64,000 nt of DNA. It comes from Bacteroidales bacterium UBA5371. GTDB lineage: Bacteria; Bacteroidota; Bacteroidia; Bacteroidales; P3. The stretch covers positions 124,001-188,000 of the forward strand of contig DHPF01000012.1 in assembly GCA_002407855.1 (NCBI GenBank), in the 5' to 3' direction. Below, piece after piece: positions 46,204 to 55,101 of this stretch. The position numbers and the translations under genes are program-made. The notes under the pieces are model-generated. The model had not been told where the DNA came from. It searched no databases and saw nothing but the letters and a program-made list of their open reading frames with translations. Numbering within the stretch: the first letter of the stretch is position 1; every line of letters starts with the position of its first letter.

Positions 46204-47241
46204 TCAGTGGTTAATCTTGTTGCGGACTTCAGGAAGTTTCAATAAAAGTTCTTTCATTCCCTCTACATCCAAACGAGTAGTGTTATGTGAATGGTAGTCT
46301 TCTATTACAGAAACATCTTCTTGTCCTTTTGAGAAATACTTATCATAGTTCAAATCACGAGTGTCGCAAGGAATACGGAAATAATTACCCATATCTTCTG
46401 CCCTTGCCATTTCTTCACGAGTAACCAAGGTTTCGTATAACTTTTCACCATGTCTTGTCCCGATTACTTTGTATGGCTGTTGGCTGTTGGCTGTTGGCTG
46501 TTTGCCAAGCAAATCGCAAATAGCTAAAGCCAAAGTATCCAAAGTAGCTGCTGGTGCTTTTTGAACAAAAAGGTCTCCATTTTCTCCATGTTGCCAAGCA
46601 TAAATAACTAAATCCACTGCATCATCCAAAGTCATCATATACCTTGTCATATTTGGATCTGTTATTGTTATCTCCTCTCCTTTTTCTATTTGGTCAATCC
46701 AAAGAGGAATAACAGAACCACGAGAAGCCATAACATTACCATAACGAGTACAACAAATTGTAGTTTTTCCATCTTTTCCTAATTGGCGACCCTTTGCAAT
46801 TGCAACCTTTTCCATCATAGCCTTAGAAATACCCATTGCATTAATAGGGTATGCAGCCTTATCGGTAGAAAGCACAACTACATTTTTCACTCCATGCTGA
46901 ATTGCAGAATCAAGTACATTCTCAGTACCAAAAACATTTGTTCTAACAGCTTGGATTGGGAAAAACTCACATGAAGGTACTTGTTTTAAAGCAGCAGCAT
47001 GAAAAACATAATCCACACCATGCATAGCACCATCAACAGAACGCTTATCCCTTACATCCCCAATATAGAATTTTACTTTTTCATTTTGCAAGGCATGACG
47101 CATATCATCCTGCTTCTTCTCATCCCTTGAGAAAATACGTATTTCCTTAATATCAGAATCAAGAAAACGTTTTAATACAGCATTGCCAAAGGAACCCGTT
47201 CCCCCGGTAATTAACAGGGTTTTATCTTTAAAAATGGACAT
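46204..47241 (-). CDS. capE: UDP-GlcNAc 4,6-dehydratase/epimerase CapE (FnlA/WbjB)
   Basis: A 345-residue short-chain dehydrogenase that starts UDP-L-FucNAc synthesis by dehydration and epimerisation of UDP-GlcNAc. It has the nucleotide loop GGTGSFGNAVL (about 13-23), SRDEKKQDDMRHAL, the catalytic region STDKAAYPINAMGISKAMMEK and RYGNVMASRGSVIP. Residues about 247-256 are a low-complexity insert (KQPTANSQQP) encoded by a 7-bp repeat tract. The last two codons and stop lie in dispersed repeat sequence. Confidence 0.93.
   Translation of the reverse strand: MSIFKDKTLLITGGTGSFGNAVLKRFLDSDIKEIRIFSRDEKKQDDMRHALQNEKVKFYIGDVRDKRSVDGAMHGVDYVFHAAALKQVPSCEFFPIQAVRTNVFGTENVLDSAIQHGVKNVVVLSTDKAAYPINAMGISKAMMEKVAIAKGRQLGKDGKTTICCTRYGNVMASRGSVIPLWIDQIEKGEEITITDPNMTRYMMTLDDAVDLVIYAWQHGENGDLFVQKAPAATLDTLALAICDLLGKQPTANSQQPYKVIGTRHGEKLYETLVTREEMARAEDMGNYFRIPCDTRDLNYDKYFSKGQEDVSVIEDYHSHNTTRLDVEGMKELLLKLPEVRNKINH
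46474..46501. repeat. Heptanucleotide tract in capE, four perfect units
   Basis: TGGCTGT is repeated four times. It lies within the coding region, so a change of one unit would truncate or restore CapE. Confidence 0.92.
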
Positions 47242-47247
47242 ATAATT

Positions 47248-47889
47248 CTATTTAATTATAATTTTATTCAAATCTCCTATGGTAATATTCTCTTTTTGAA
47301 ATAAATGAATATTCTTTTTTAAAATATCCTCAGGTAAATCCCACCACTTAATTTCTAAAAGTCTATTTATTACTTCTTCAGAAAATCTATATTTAATAAT
47401 TTTTGCAGGCACTCCAGCAACTACAGCATAATCAGGAACATCTTTTGTAACTATTGCACCTGTACCAATAATTGCCCCATTACCTACTTTTACATTACTA
47501 AGAATAGTTGCATTTTTACCAATCCAAACATCATTTCCAATTTCTACAATGTTTTTTTTATGATTAATAGTATCTTTATCAATCCAAGAAAAAGAAGTTG
47601 CATTGTATTGCTCAGTAAATATTGGAGATGTTGAAATATTATTCATAGTATGAGTAGCTAAACCAATACTACAATTTTGAGCAATAGAACAATACTTACC
47701 TACACTTGCAAGAACTAATTCTGTTTTTGGACCAATATATGAATATTCCAATATTGAAGATGAATAAACCTTTGAAAATCTATTTATTTTTGATTTTTTT
47801 GAAATTATTGAATCAAATGTAACCTGAGCAAAGAATGAAACTCTCTTATAAAATAGATATTTCAATAAACCGAGAATGTATTTTTTCAT
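47248..47889 (-). CDS. CatB-related O-acetyltransferase
   Basis: A 213-residue left-handed beta-helix acyltransferase with hexapeptide repeats. The active-site His region ([12 protein letters not shown]), [25 protein letters not shown] and [14 protein letters not shown] are present. The C-terminal IKWWDLP motif marks the CatB/VatD-like group. It probably O-acetylates a capsule residue. The acceptor cannot be told. It sits between two pathway genes, 6 bp upstream of capE. Confidence 0.87.
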   Translation of the reverse strand: MKKYILGLLKYLFYKRVSFFAQVTFDSIISKKSKINRFSKVYSSSILEYSYIGPKTELVLASVGKYCSIAQNCSIGLATHTMNNISTSPIFTEQYNATSFSWIDKDTINHKKNIVEIGNDVWIGKNATILSNVKVGNGAIIGTGAIVTKDVPDYAVVAGVPAKIIKYRFSEEVINRLLEIKWWDLPEDILKKNIHLFQKENITIGDLNKIIIK

Positions 47890-47891
47890 GT

Positions 47892-48983
47892 TTAAAATGT
47901 TTGTTCAATTGCATCGCTTATACCTTTAGCCATATCTTCAGGTTTCCTATTTTCCCAATAATGATTATAAGCATTTAATCCTAATTGAATATATTTTTCT
48001 TTGTCTTTAGAAATATCTAATATTACATTTTTAAATTCATCAACATTATCCAGTCTTAGACCATTTACATTATTTTGTATATTGAATGCTTCTCCTCCTG
48101 TAATTGCATCCTCCATTGTAATATAAGGAACTCCATAGCCCATACTTTCAAGTACTGAAAGCCCTGCTTGTAAAGGAGATATACATGCAATAGATTTTGA
48201 AAAAATATCAGCTTTAGTATTTTCATCATAAATTGGACCTAAAAGATGTATTTTTTCTACTAAATTATTCTTTTCAATCCACTCCAAAATATCATTATAT
48301 TGTTCCCCTCCACCAATTATATTTAATTCAGGAATTTCAACATCTTCCATGTATGCAGTTAAATATGAATTCAATAATAAATTTAAGCCTTTTTCTAAGT
48401 ATAATGTTCCTATAAATAGAATTGTATTTTTTATATCTGGATCAATACTTTGTTTTAAAACTTTTACTGTATTATTCGCTACAAACATCTTTTGTTTTGA
48501 GAAACCTCTTTCTTTATGCATCTCAATTGGAGGTTCTGAATAAAAGATCAATCCATCTGCTTTATGATCGAAAAAATCATTAAATGCATGATATAATTTA
48601 CCAGCATCCCCATACTTTCTATTATATGAGGCTGGTGCTCCTATAGACCAAAATAAAAGCTTAAATTTCCTATTTATCTTTAATGACAATGAAGAATAAC
48701 TTAACCATGTTGATTGTCCATAAGCTATAACTACATCATAATTTTTACATAACTTTGTAATATTGGCTTTATGAAAAACAAATTTCCAAATTTGAATAAT
48801 TGGAATAAACTTAGTTTTAAAATTACATTGAGACAAATCTTTTTCATTTGCCTTGTATGAATAAACAACAGTCAAATCATATTTTTCTGCCAAAATATTA
48901 AATATTGGAATTCTATAATGAAATAATTTATTATATAGAATTAATACTTTCTTTTTTGAGTTACTATTTATTTCTATTTCCAT
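47892..48983 (-). CDS. Family 4 glycosyltransferase
   Basis: A 363-residue GT-B glycosyltransferase. [19 protein letters not shown] (about 200-218) opens the donor domain. [18 protein letters not shown] and [21 protein letters not shown], with its conserved Glu, complete the GT4 motif. There is no membrane segment. It overlaps the wecB gene by 10 bp, so it is translated from the same message. Linkage made is unknown. Confidence 0.86.
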   Translation of the reverse strand: MEIEINSNSKKKVLILYNKLFHYRIPIFNILAEKYDLTVVYSYKANEKDLSQCNFKTKFIPIIQIWKFVFHKANITKLCKNYDVVIAYGQSTWLSYSSLSLKINRKFKLLFWSIGAPASYNRKYGDAGKLYHAFNDFFDHKADGLIFYSEPPIEMHKERGFSKQKMFVANNTVKVLKQSIDPDIKNTILFIGTLYLEKGLNLLLNSYLTAYMEDVEIPELNIIGGGEQYNDILEWIEKNNLVEKIHLLGPIYDENTKADIFSKSIACISPLQAGLSVLESMGYGVPYITMEDAITGGEAFNIQNNVNGLRLDNVDEFKNVILDISKDKEKYIQLGLNAYNHYWENRKPEDMAKGISDAIEQTF

Positions 48984-50086
48984 ATTTCAACTAATTTTTC
49001 AATTATCCTATCACTTGTTTTTCCATCCCAAAGCATAGGTATTCCTCCTTTTTTCCAATTTCCAGAAAATAGTTTTTCAAGGGCTGGGCGTATTGCATTT
49101 GGATTAGTTCCAATTAGTTCATTTGTTCCTACTGTGCAGGTTTCTGGTCTTTCGGTATTATCTCTTAGGGTTATGCATGGAATTCCCATTACTGTGGTTT
49201 CTTCTGTAATTCCACCTGAATCGGTTATTACTGCTTTGGAATGTTTAACCATATAATTAAATTCCAAATAACCCATTGGTTCAACAATAAATAGATTATC
49301 TGCCTTTATTCCTAAATCTGTAAATATCTTTGCAGTTCTTGGGTGAATTGGGAAAATTATTGGTAAACCCTCTACATTATTAACTATCTCGCTCATTAAT
49401 GCCTTTAGCTTTTCTGCCTCATCAACATTTGCAGGGCGATGCATTGTCAGCATAATATATTCCTTTTCCTTAAGTGAAAGTTTATCAAACACATCAGGCT
49501 CACGGAATCTATCCATATTTGCAAGCAAGGTATCAATCATAACATTTCCTACAAAGAAAATTTGATCTTCTCTTGCTCCAAAACGTCTTAGATTTTCATT
49601 TGCAATTTCTGTTGTAGTAAAGAAATAATCTGCCAAAGAATCTGTAACCATTCTGTTTATTTCCTCAGGCATTGTCAAATCCCAAGAACGAATACCAGCT
49701 TCAATATGTGCAACCTTAGTATTTAGTTTCTTAGCCACAATTGAGCAAGCCATTGTTGAAGTAACATCACCCACAACAATTACCAAATCGGTAGGGTTTT
49801 GGATAAGCTCCTTTTCAAACTCAATCATAATTCCAGCAGTTTGTTCTGCCTGTGTTCCACCCCCTACTCCCAAATTAGCATTAGGCATAGGAATATTCAA
49901 CTCTTCAAAAAAAGTATCACTCATATTCTTATCATAGTGCTGACCAGTATGCACCAAACGATACTCAATTGAATTTTGAGTTTTGAGTTTTGAATTTTGA
50001 GTTTCGTTGTGTTTTTGAATTGAATGTATAATCGGAGCAATCTTCATAAAATTCGGTCTTGCCCCTGCTATTATTGTTAGTTTCAT
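48974..50086 (-). CDS. wecB: UDP-N-acetylglucosamine 2-epimerase (non-hydrolysing)
   Basis: A 370-residue enzyme that makes UDP-ManNAc. AGARPNFMKIAPII (about 7-20), LVHTGQHYDKNMSD, VVGDVTSTMACSIVAKKL, HIEAGIRSWD and DSGGITEETTVMGIPCITLRDNTERPETC are all present. Residues about 29-38 are a low-complexity insert (QNSKLKTQNS) encoded by a 7-bp repeat tract. Together with the nucleotide-sugar dehydrogenase at 60.5 kb it could supply UDP-ManNAcA. Confidence 0.93.
   Translation of the reverse strand: MKLTIIAGARPNFMKIAPIIHSIQKHNETQNSKLKTQNSIEYRLVHTGQHYDKNMSDTFFEELNIPMPNANLGVGGGTQAEQTAGIMIEFEKELIQNPTDLVIVVGDVTSTMACSIVAKKLNTKVAHIEAGIRSWDLTMPEEINRMVTDSLADYFFTTTEIANENLRRFGAREDQIFFVGNVMIDTLLANMDRFREPDVFDKLSLKEKEYIMLTMHRPANVDEAEKLKALMSEIVNNVEGLPIIFPIHPRTAKIFTDLGIKADNLFIVEPMGYLEFNYMVKHSKAVITDSGGITEETTVMGIPCITLRDNTERPETCTVGTNELIGTNPNAIRPALEKLFSGNWKKGGIPMLWDGKTSDRIIEKLVEIWK
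49974..50001. repeat. Heptanucleotide tract in wecB, four units
   Basis: TTTTGAG, TTTTGAG, TTTTGAA and TTTTGAG in tandem near the 5' end of the gene. Loss or gain of a unit would shift the frame before the active-site motifs. Confidence 0.88.
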
Positions 50087-50110
50087 ATATTATTGATTAA
50101 TTGCATTCTT

Positions 50111-50169
50111 TTTTTAACCTCAAAGAGAAGCCCTTTCCATGAGCTTCTCTTTGTTTTATTGGTTAAAAA
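50111..50169. promoter_or_regulatory. Nested inverted repeat between HU genes and wecB
   Basis: The inner arms 50121-50131 and 50143-50153 pair over 11 bp around an 11-nt loop. Outer arms TTTTTAACC (50111-50119) and GGTTAAAAA (50161-50169) pair over 9 bp. The structure lies in the leader of wecB on the minus strand. It may be an attenuator or, on the plus strand, where a T-rich stretch follows the inner stem, a terminator. Confidence 0.6.
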
Positions 50170-50235
50170 CTTGTCATATAACCCTCAAAAGAATCATCTT
50201 TTTTGCATTTTATGACCCATAAATCCGAAAGGGAA

Positions 50236-50640
50236 TTAAGGATTTTCTGGTGTTTCCTCTTCGGAAGGAATAATGTTGATTGGTGCCTTTTTCATTCGAT
50301 CTTTAGCCTCAACGTCTGGAAGAAATCCTATGCCAATTCTTTCTACGGTGTCTGCAGTAACCTCTTCAAGAGTGTCAACAGCCTTAACCTTAGTCTTAAC
50401 ATAGAAGGTTCCAAAACCTCTAAGCTTAATTGAATGCCCCAGCTGCATTACGTAAATCATTTGTGTTATAACTGAATCTAATGTGTTCAGCATATCACCC
50501 TTACTTACTGTGCTGGAGGTAACCAACATCTCAGCCAATTGTTCAGTGGTTACTTTTTCACCCCTGTCAAGCTGAGCTACATACTTATCACCTGGTGAAA
50601 AGCCTGTAGTTACTTTTCTTTTCTTCTTCTTAAACCTCAT
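50236..50640 (-). CDS. HU-related DNA-binding protein
   Basis: A 134-residue protein of the Bacteroidota HU-related family (DNABII fold). It has a basic start MRFKKKKRK, helix-helix TTEQLAEMLVTSSTVSKGDMLNTLDSVI and beta-arm start GHSIKLRGFGTFYVKTK. The C-terminal tail is acidic. In Porphyromonas gingivalis an HU gene is linked to the capsule operon and affects its transcription, so a regulatory role here is plausible. Confidence 0.86.
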   Translation of the reverse strand: MRFKKKKRKVTTGFSPGDKYVAQLDRGEKVTTEQLAEMLVTSSTVSKGDMLNTLDSVITQMIYVMQLGHSIKLRGFGTFYVKTKVKAVDTLEEVTADTVERIGIGFLPDVEAKDRMKKAPINIIPSEEETPENP

Positions 50641-50698
50641 ATCGATTTAATTTTAAGAAATTTCTGCCAATATTGACATTAGTAACCCTTATTCCATA

Positions 50699-51115
50699 TT
50701 ATTTATTTTTATTATTTGCTTCTCTAACAACGTTATCTTCAAGCACAAAATCTACATTTAAAAACCTATCCCTTAAATATTTTGAAGGCTTGAATATTAC
50801 TTTAAATCTCTTAATCAACTTGCTTGTAACCTTCTCAGGACTATCAACCGATTTTGTTTCAATGGAAGGGTAGAAAGTTCCCAAAATCCCCAATCTCACT
50901 GGATGACCTTTTTCCAACATATAGCAAGCAGTGGTTTCCAATTCTGCCAATACCCCCAAAACATCACCCCTACTCATAGTACTTTTCTTCTCAATCATCT
51001 CCGCCAACTCTTCAAACCCAACCGTAACCTCTGGGTGCATTTTCGGATGATACCTAACTTCCGTAACACCTTGGTTAAAAACCAATCTCTTTAATTTAAA
51101 AAATCTAATAGCCAT
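50699..51115 (-). CDS. HU-related DNA-binding protein, second copy
   Basis: A 138-residue protein of the same family as its downstream neighbour. FEELAEMIEKKSTMSRGDVLGVLAELE and GHPVRLGILGTFYPSIETK mark the dimer helices and beta-arm start. The two differ widely, so they are not a recent duplication. It is preceded by about 200 bp of tandem repeats (51129-51336). Confidence 0.86.
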   Translation of the reverse strand: MAIRFFKLKRLVFNQGVTEVRYHPKMHPEVTVGFEELAEMIEKKSTMSRGDVLGVLAELETTACYMLEKGHPVRLGILGTFYPSIETKSVDSPEKVTSKLIKRFKVIFKPSKYLRDRFLNVDFVLEDNVVREANNKNK

Positions 51116-51574
51116 CTTTTTGCACCCTAATCAAGTTATTTTACTTTTCAATCAAGTTATTTGACATTTTGAAGAAGATATTTAACCCAATAAGTCAGAC
51201 TTATCAACCTTGTAAGTCAGACTTATCGACCTAATAAGTCAGACTTACCGACCCAATAAGTCAGACTTACCGACCATAAACAAGAGGTCTAAAAGTAAAA
51301 ACAAGAAGTCTAAAAGTAAAAAGAGCAAGTTAAAAGAAAAAATAACTAAGTCTAAATTTAAAACAACTTGTAATTTCTAATATAAAAACCCTTCATCAAT
51401 CAAAGAACTACCAATTAAACGAGAGGGTATTTTATTATATTGTATGGGTGGAAAATTTAATTTTGTTTGTTGAGGTGTTTAATTGTCAGAATCAGGATTA
51501 ACAGGATTAAAGGATCAATAAAATTACAATTTAGAACTTTTCTCAACTTATAACTCAGTAATTAAAACACTATA
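51116..51574. other. Long gap upstream of HU genes
   Basis: The 459-bp gap holds the tandem-repeat stack. The remainder is AT-rich and includes a GGATTAACAGGATTAAAGGA stretch near 51495, of a type often dispersed in this phylum. No gene or clear -7 box was seen. Confidence 0.6.
51129..51336. repeat. Stack of three tandem-repeat families upstream of the HU genes
   Basis: TCAAGTTAT occurs at 51131 and 51152 (21 bp apart). TAAGTCAGACTTA, a 6-bp inverted repeat around a central A, occurs at 51191, 51213, 51235 and 51257 (exactly 22 bp). CAAGAnGTCTAAAAGTAAAA occurs at 51281 and 51302 (21 bp), with a partial third copy. All three have about two helical turns per unit. Confidence 0.92.
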
Positions 51575-52744
51575 TTAATACATATTAATCTTATGTTGAA
51601 AAAAGAACTGATACCATAAATGAGAATTTTCATCAGATGTTATTTGAGATAAATAGAAAATTCCGAGAAATGATATAATAGTAATAATCATTAGTATTCT
51701 ATTATATAGAGATTTGATTTTATAGAGATAATTAACGAAATACGCGAGCATTATTGATTGGAATATATAAAAGTATCTAAAAGGTCTTGTAAAACTTATT
51801 GCTCCGCTTGGAAACATATAGGAAATTAATAAACCTATAATAAAGAAGAAATAAATTATATTAAACCATCTTGAATTATAATATTTCTTTAGTTTTAAAC
51901 TATAAAGAATAATAATTACATTTATTACAATTCTCCAAATATATGCTAACCCTGTACCCGTCTGCTCTCTAAAACTTTCAAGTAAATTATCAATATTATA
52001 ACTTCTTTCATACATATCAGTACCTAATAATGAAATATAAAAATCAATTGCAGCACTAAAATTCATTATTATATCAAAAAACAATTCCTTAATAAGAAAC
52101 GCAGAAGCTAAAAGAATTAATTGAAGCGGAATACTTTTAAAATAATCTCTTCCATTTACCAAAATAGGATAGAATACAAATAAGATAATTGCAGAACGAT
52201 GAAAAAGAAAAGCAATTATACCGAATAATATATATTTCCAAAGCTTTCTATCAACAATAAAATTCAAAGAATAAATCCAAATACACATTGCAATTGAATG
52301 CCTAATAATATTCATCCATGAAATAAACTCTCCATTTGTAAACAAAAAAAGAGTTAGTAATGGAAAAAGATAAATCTCTTTTTTAAATGCATAATAGAAA
52401 AAGAAAACTTGTATAAAAGCAATTATTGAAAAATAAATTACATAATGAAGATTAAAATAATTAGATAGATTAGTAATTAATTGAAATAAGAATTCATTTT
52501 TAGTTACATCTAAATTCCAAATATAAGCTTCCAAATAACTGAGATGATCAACTCCTACATCATATCTCATCCCAAATACAATTGAGAACAAAATAAGAGG
52601 AATAAATATTTGATACGAATTAAATATAATATTTTGATTAGCATTTGAAGAATAATTTATTGTCTGTTTCTTATATGAAGCCATATAAAAAAAGAACATC
52701 ATTATTCCAAGAAGAAGAGAGTAAACTAATATACTTTGAATCAT
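51575..52744 (-). CDS. EpsG-family polysaccharide polymerase (Wzy-like)
   Basis: A 389-residue polytopic membrane protein with about ten to eleven helices. The early loop FGMRYDVGVDHLSYLEAY is the EpsG signature, followed by WMNIIRHSIAMCIWIYSL and FHRSAIILF in later helices. It should polymerise repeat units at the periplasmic face in a Wzx/Wzy system. It directly abuts the upstream glycosyltransferase gene. Confidence 0.85.
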   Translation of the reverse strand: MIQSILVYSLLLGIMMFFFYMASYKKQTINYSSNANQNIIFNSYQIFIPLILFSIVFGMRYDVGVDHLSYLEAYIWNLDVTKNEFLFQLITNLSNYFNLHYVIYFSIIAFIQVFFFYYAFKKEIYLFPLLTLFLFTNGEFISWMNIIRHSIAMCIWIYSLNFIVDRKLWKYILFGIIAFLFHRSAIILFVFYPILVNGRDYFKSIPLQLILLASAFLIKELFFDIIMNFSAAIDFYISLLGTDMYERSYNIDNLLESFREQTGTGLAYIWRIVINVIIILYSLKLKKYYNSRWFNIIYFFFIIGLLISYMFPSGAISFTRPFRYFYIFQSIMLAYFVNYLYKIKSLYNRILMIITIISFLGIFYLSQITSDENSHLWYQFFFQHKINMY

Positions 52745-53716
52745 TTAAAGTCTTTTTAATTGCCTATATATTTTAATTGGAATATATTTAAAAAGATAGA
52801 TTATCTTTATAATATCAAATTTTTCTTGAAAAAGTATTTTCCCTTTTGAAATAGCTAAAACTGATGCATATTTAGAAAAATACATATTACGTGTAGTTTT
52901 ATCCCTTTCATGTTTATACAAATCCTTTAAAACATAATATGCATTAAAAGTATTTTTTCTAACACCTTGTTTTCCACAAACTCCTCCATTATTTAATCTA
53001 TATACTCCAGATATATCATTAAAACAATAACCTAATCCATTTTTCATTAGGAAATAAATTAATACAGTATCTCTATTAAGTCCTTTATACTTCTCATACT
53101 CAAATAATGCATCTTTTCTAAAAACAAGTGTTAATGTTTTAGTTATCCAATGTTTTATTGAATAATCAAATGTAAATCCTTTTATATCACCCTTAAATAA
53201 CTTATCTGCGTTATCCCCAGACCATATTTTTTTTTCATGATCCAAAACTTTATATCTATGACATGTTAAAACATATTCCGGATTCGCTTCCAAAAAATCA
53301 ACTTGTTTTTGAAGCTTCAAAGGGTCTATCCAATAATCATCACCTTCACAAAGTGCTATGTATTTTCCTTTTCGCAAAGAATAAAATTGTTCCCATCTTT
53401 TTCGTTTTTCTTCTTGATCTTTTAATGAATATACATTTTCAGGCTGGTAGAATACTTTAATAAGATTTGGGTATTTTGCTTGGTATTCCTTTAATATTTC
53501 TGCTGTTTTATCAGTTGAACAATCCTCATGAACTAATATCTGAACAGGAAATGTTGTCTTTTGCATCAATATTCCATCCAAACATTCTCTAATATATGGC
53601 TCATGATTATAAGCTAATGTACTAGTACAAACCAAAGGCAAAGTCCCTTCAGGCCAAACCTGCTCTGTTATCGGAATAGGTTCTGGTAGTGGTGTGTAAT
53701 TATATTCTTGTTGCAT
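52745..53716 (-). CDS. Family 2 glycosyltransferase
   Basis: A 323-residue GT-A enzyme. After a Pro-rich N-terminus, VCTSTLAYNHEPYIRECLDGIL (about 30-51) begins the fold. VHEDCSTDKTAEILKEY holds the nucleotide-binding aspartates and ALCEGDDYWIDPLKLQKQVDFL the DXD-like motif. No membrane anchor. It adds one residue of the repeat unit; donor unknown. Confidence 0.87.
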   Translation of the reverse strand: MQQEYNYTPLPEPIPITEQVWPEGTLPLVCTSTLAYNHEPYIRECLDGILMQKTTFPVQILVHEDCSTDKTAEILKEYQAKYPNLIKVFYQPENVYSLKDQEEKRKRWEQFYSLRKGKYIALCEGDDYWIDPLKLQKQVDFLEANPEYVLTCHRYKVLDHEKKIWSGDNADKLFKGDIKGFTFDYSIKHWITKTLTLVFRKDALFEYEKYKGLNRDTVLIYFLMKNGLGYCFNDISGVYRLNNGGVCGKQGVRKNTFNAYYVLKDLYKHERDKTTRNMYFSKYASVLAISKGKILFQEKFDIIKIIYLFKYIPIKIYRQLKRL

Positions 53717-53750
53717 TATTGGTTTTTGATTGTAAATAGTTTTTATATAA

Positions 53751-54635
53751 TTATTTTTTACACAAGCTATGCAGTTTCAATATATCCTTAGCCATTTTAA
53801 CCATAGGAGGTCCAATAAATTTATTATCCTTCATTGCAACTCCTTTTCCTTGTTTAACAGCTTCTTCTGATAATTCTAACATTTCTTTTGCCCATTGAAC
53901 TTGTTCATCAGACGGAGAATAGTATTGATGAACTAATGGTAATTCTTTTGGATTGAGGACTAACATTCCTTCAAATCCTAATTTCCTTGAAAGTATCAGA
54001 TTCTTTTCTAAATCTTCTAAATCATGTACCCTTATATGTACAGTATCAATTGGAACTACATTATTTGCTTTTGCTCCCATAGCAATCATTGCACGAGCAG
54101 TAAATATACTTTGTCCTTCACTATCGTGTTGACCTCCCAATTCAGTCATAAAATCTTCGCAACCAAAAGCTACTCCAACCAATCTTTCTGGACATGCCGT
54201 ACAAATATCTTGAATATTCATAACTGCTCCAGGAGTTTCAATAAGGGCAATTATTTTAAAAGAATGACGAGGTAATTTTTTTTCATATTCTATTGTTTCT
54301 AATAGCTTACCAAAGAAATAAATATCTTCTCCTTTCTTCGCTTTAGGATACATAAATCCATCTACTCCCTCTAAAGCTAATTGATAAATATCTTGAAGCA
54401 AATGGCCACTTTCTCTATCATTTACTCTTGGAAAAATAACTCTATTATCAAACTTTCCTGCTTTAAGGTACTTAATAATATTATCTCTTGCAATTTGTTT
54501 GTTTTCTGTTGGCTGAACTGAATCCTCAATATCTAAGAGTAACACATCAGCATCTCTACGTAATGCACTTTCAATTAAAGTCTCATTATGGGCTGGCACA
54601 AACATTAAGCTCCTCATTAATAAATCTGTTCTCAT
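53751..54635 (-). CDS. HpcH/HpaI-CitE family CoA-ester lyase
   Basis: A 294-residue TIM-barrel protein of the CitE/malyl-CoA lyase group. RSLMFVPAHNETLIESALRRDADVLLLDIEDSV (N-terminal), IALIETPGAVMNIQDI and GVAFGCEDFMTELG hold the Mg-binding Glu and Asp and substrate-binding Arg positions. The group cleaves or forms C-C bonds of CoA thioesters such as malyl-CoA. It overlaps the MaoC gene by 4 bp. In a capsule locus it may build an acyl substituent. Confidence 0.87.
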   Translation of the reverse strand: MRTDLLMRSLMFVPAHNETLIESALRRDADVLLLDIEDSVQPTENKQIARDNIIKYLKAGKFDNRVIFPRVNDRESGHLLQDIYQLALEGVDGFMYPKAKKGEDIYFFGKLLETIEYEKKLPRHSFKIIALIETPGAVMNIQDICTACPERLVGVAFGCEDFMTELGGQHDSEGQSIFTARAMIAMGAKANNVVPIDTVHIRVHDLEDLEKNLILSRKLGFEGMLVLNPKELPLVHQYYSPSDEQVQWAKEMLELSEEAVKQGKGVAMKDNKFIGPPMVKMAKDILKLHSLCKK

Positions 54636-55096
54636 CCTTGGTTTTGTTTTTTAATTAATACTTTTCTTCTAAAAGATATAACATCTTGCCCATCCTGATT
54701 ATATCCGATAGTTTCAACATAAACAATCCCCCTATCTGTTTTTGTTTTAGAATCATATTTATCCAAAATCTTAGTTTTTGCATAAACAGTATCATTTATA
54801 AAAACAGGGTTTAAATGTTTTACATCTTCATAACCTAAATTGGCAATTGCTTTACCACTAACGTCCGGAACTGTCATTCCAACAACTAAAGAAAACACTA
54901 AAGTACCAACAACTAATATTTTCCCATGTTGATTCTCTTGTGCATAATCTAAATTAGTATGCACTGGATGATGATTCATTGTAAGAAGACTAAAAAAATT
55001 ATTATCACTCTCAAAAATCGTTTTTGAAAGCGAATGTTTTATCTCTTCTCCAACAATAAAATCCTCATAATATAAACCTAAAATTGATTGTTTCAT
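54632..55096 (-). CDS. MaoC-like hot-dog dehydratase
   Basis: A 154-residue single hot-dog protein. The hydratase motif appears as NHHPVHTNLDYAQEN followed by GKILVVGTLVFSLVVG. It resembles mesaconyl-CoA hydratase-type MaoC proteins. Pairing with the CitE-like lyase (4-bp overlap) points to linked hydration/dehydration and aldol steps on a CoA ester. Confidence 0.87.
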   Translation of the reverse strand: MKQSILGLYYEDFIVGEEIKHSLSKTIFESDNNFFSLLTMNHHPVHTNLDYAQENQHGKILVVGTLVFSLVVGMTVPDVSGKAIANLGYEDVKHLNPVFINDTVYAKTKILDKYDSKTKTDRGIVYVETIGYNQDGQDVISFRRKVLIKKQNQG

Positions 55097-55101
55097 ATCT
55101 A

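Noticed and set aside
50121..50153. Hairpin as a simple terminator for the HU genes
   Set aside because: On the minus strand the stem is followed by a purine/A-rich stretch, not a U-run, so I list it as a regulatory structure of uncertain type.
51191..51269. CRISPR-like look of the 22-bp TAAGTCAGACTTA array
   Set aside because: Unit plus spacer is only 22 bp with similar spacers and no cas genes, so it is a tandem repeat.
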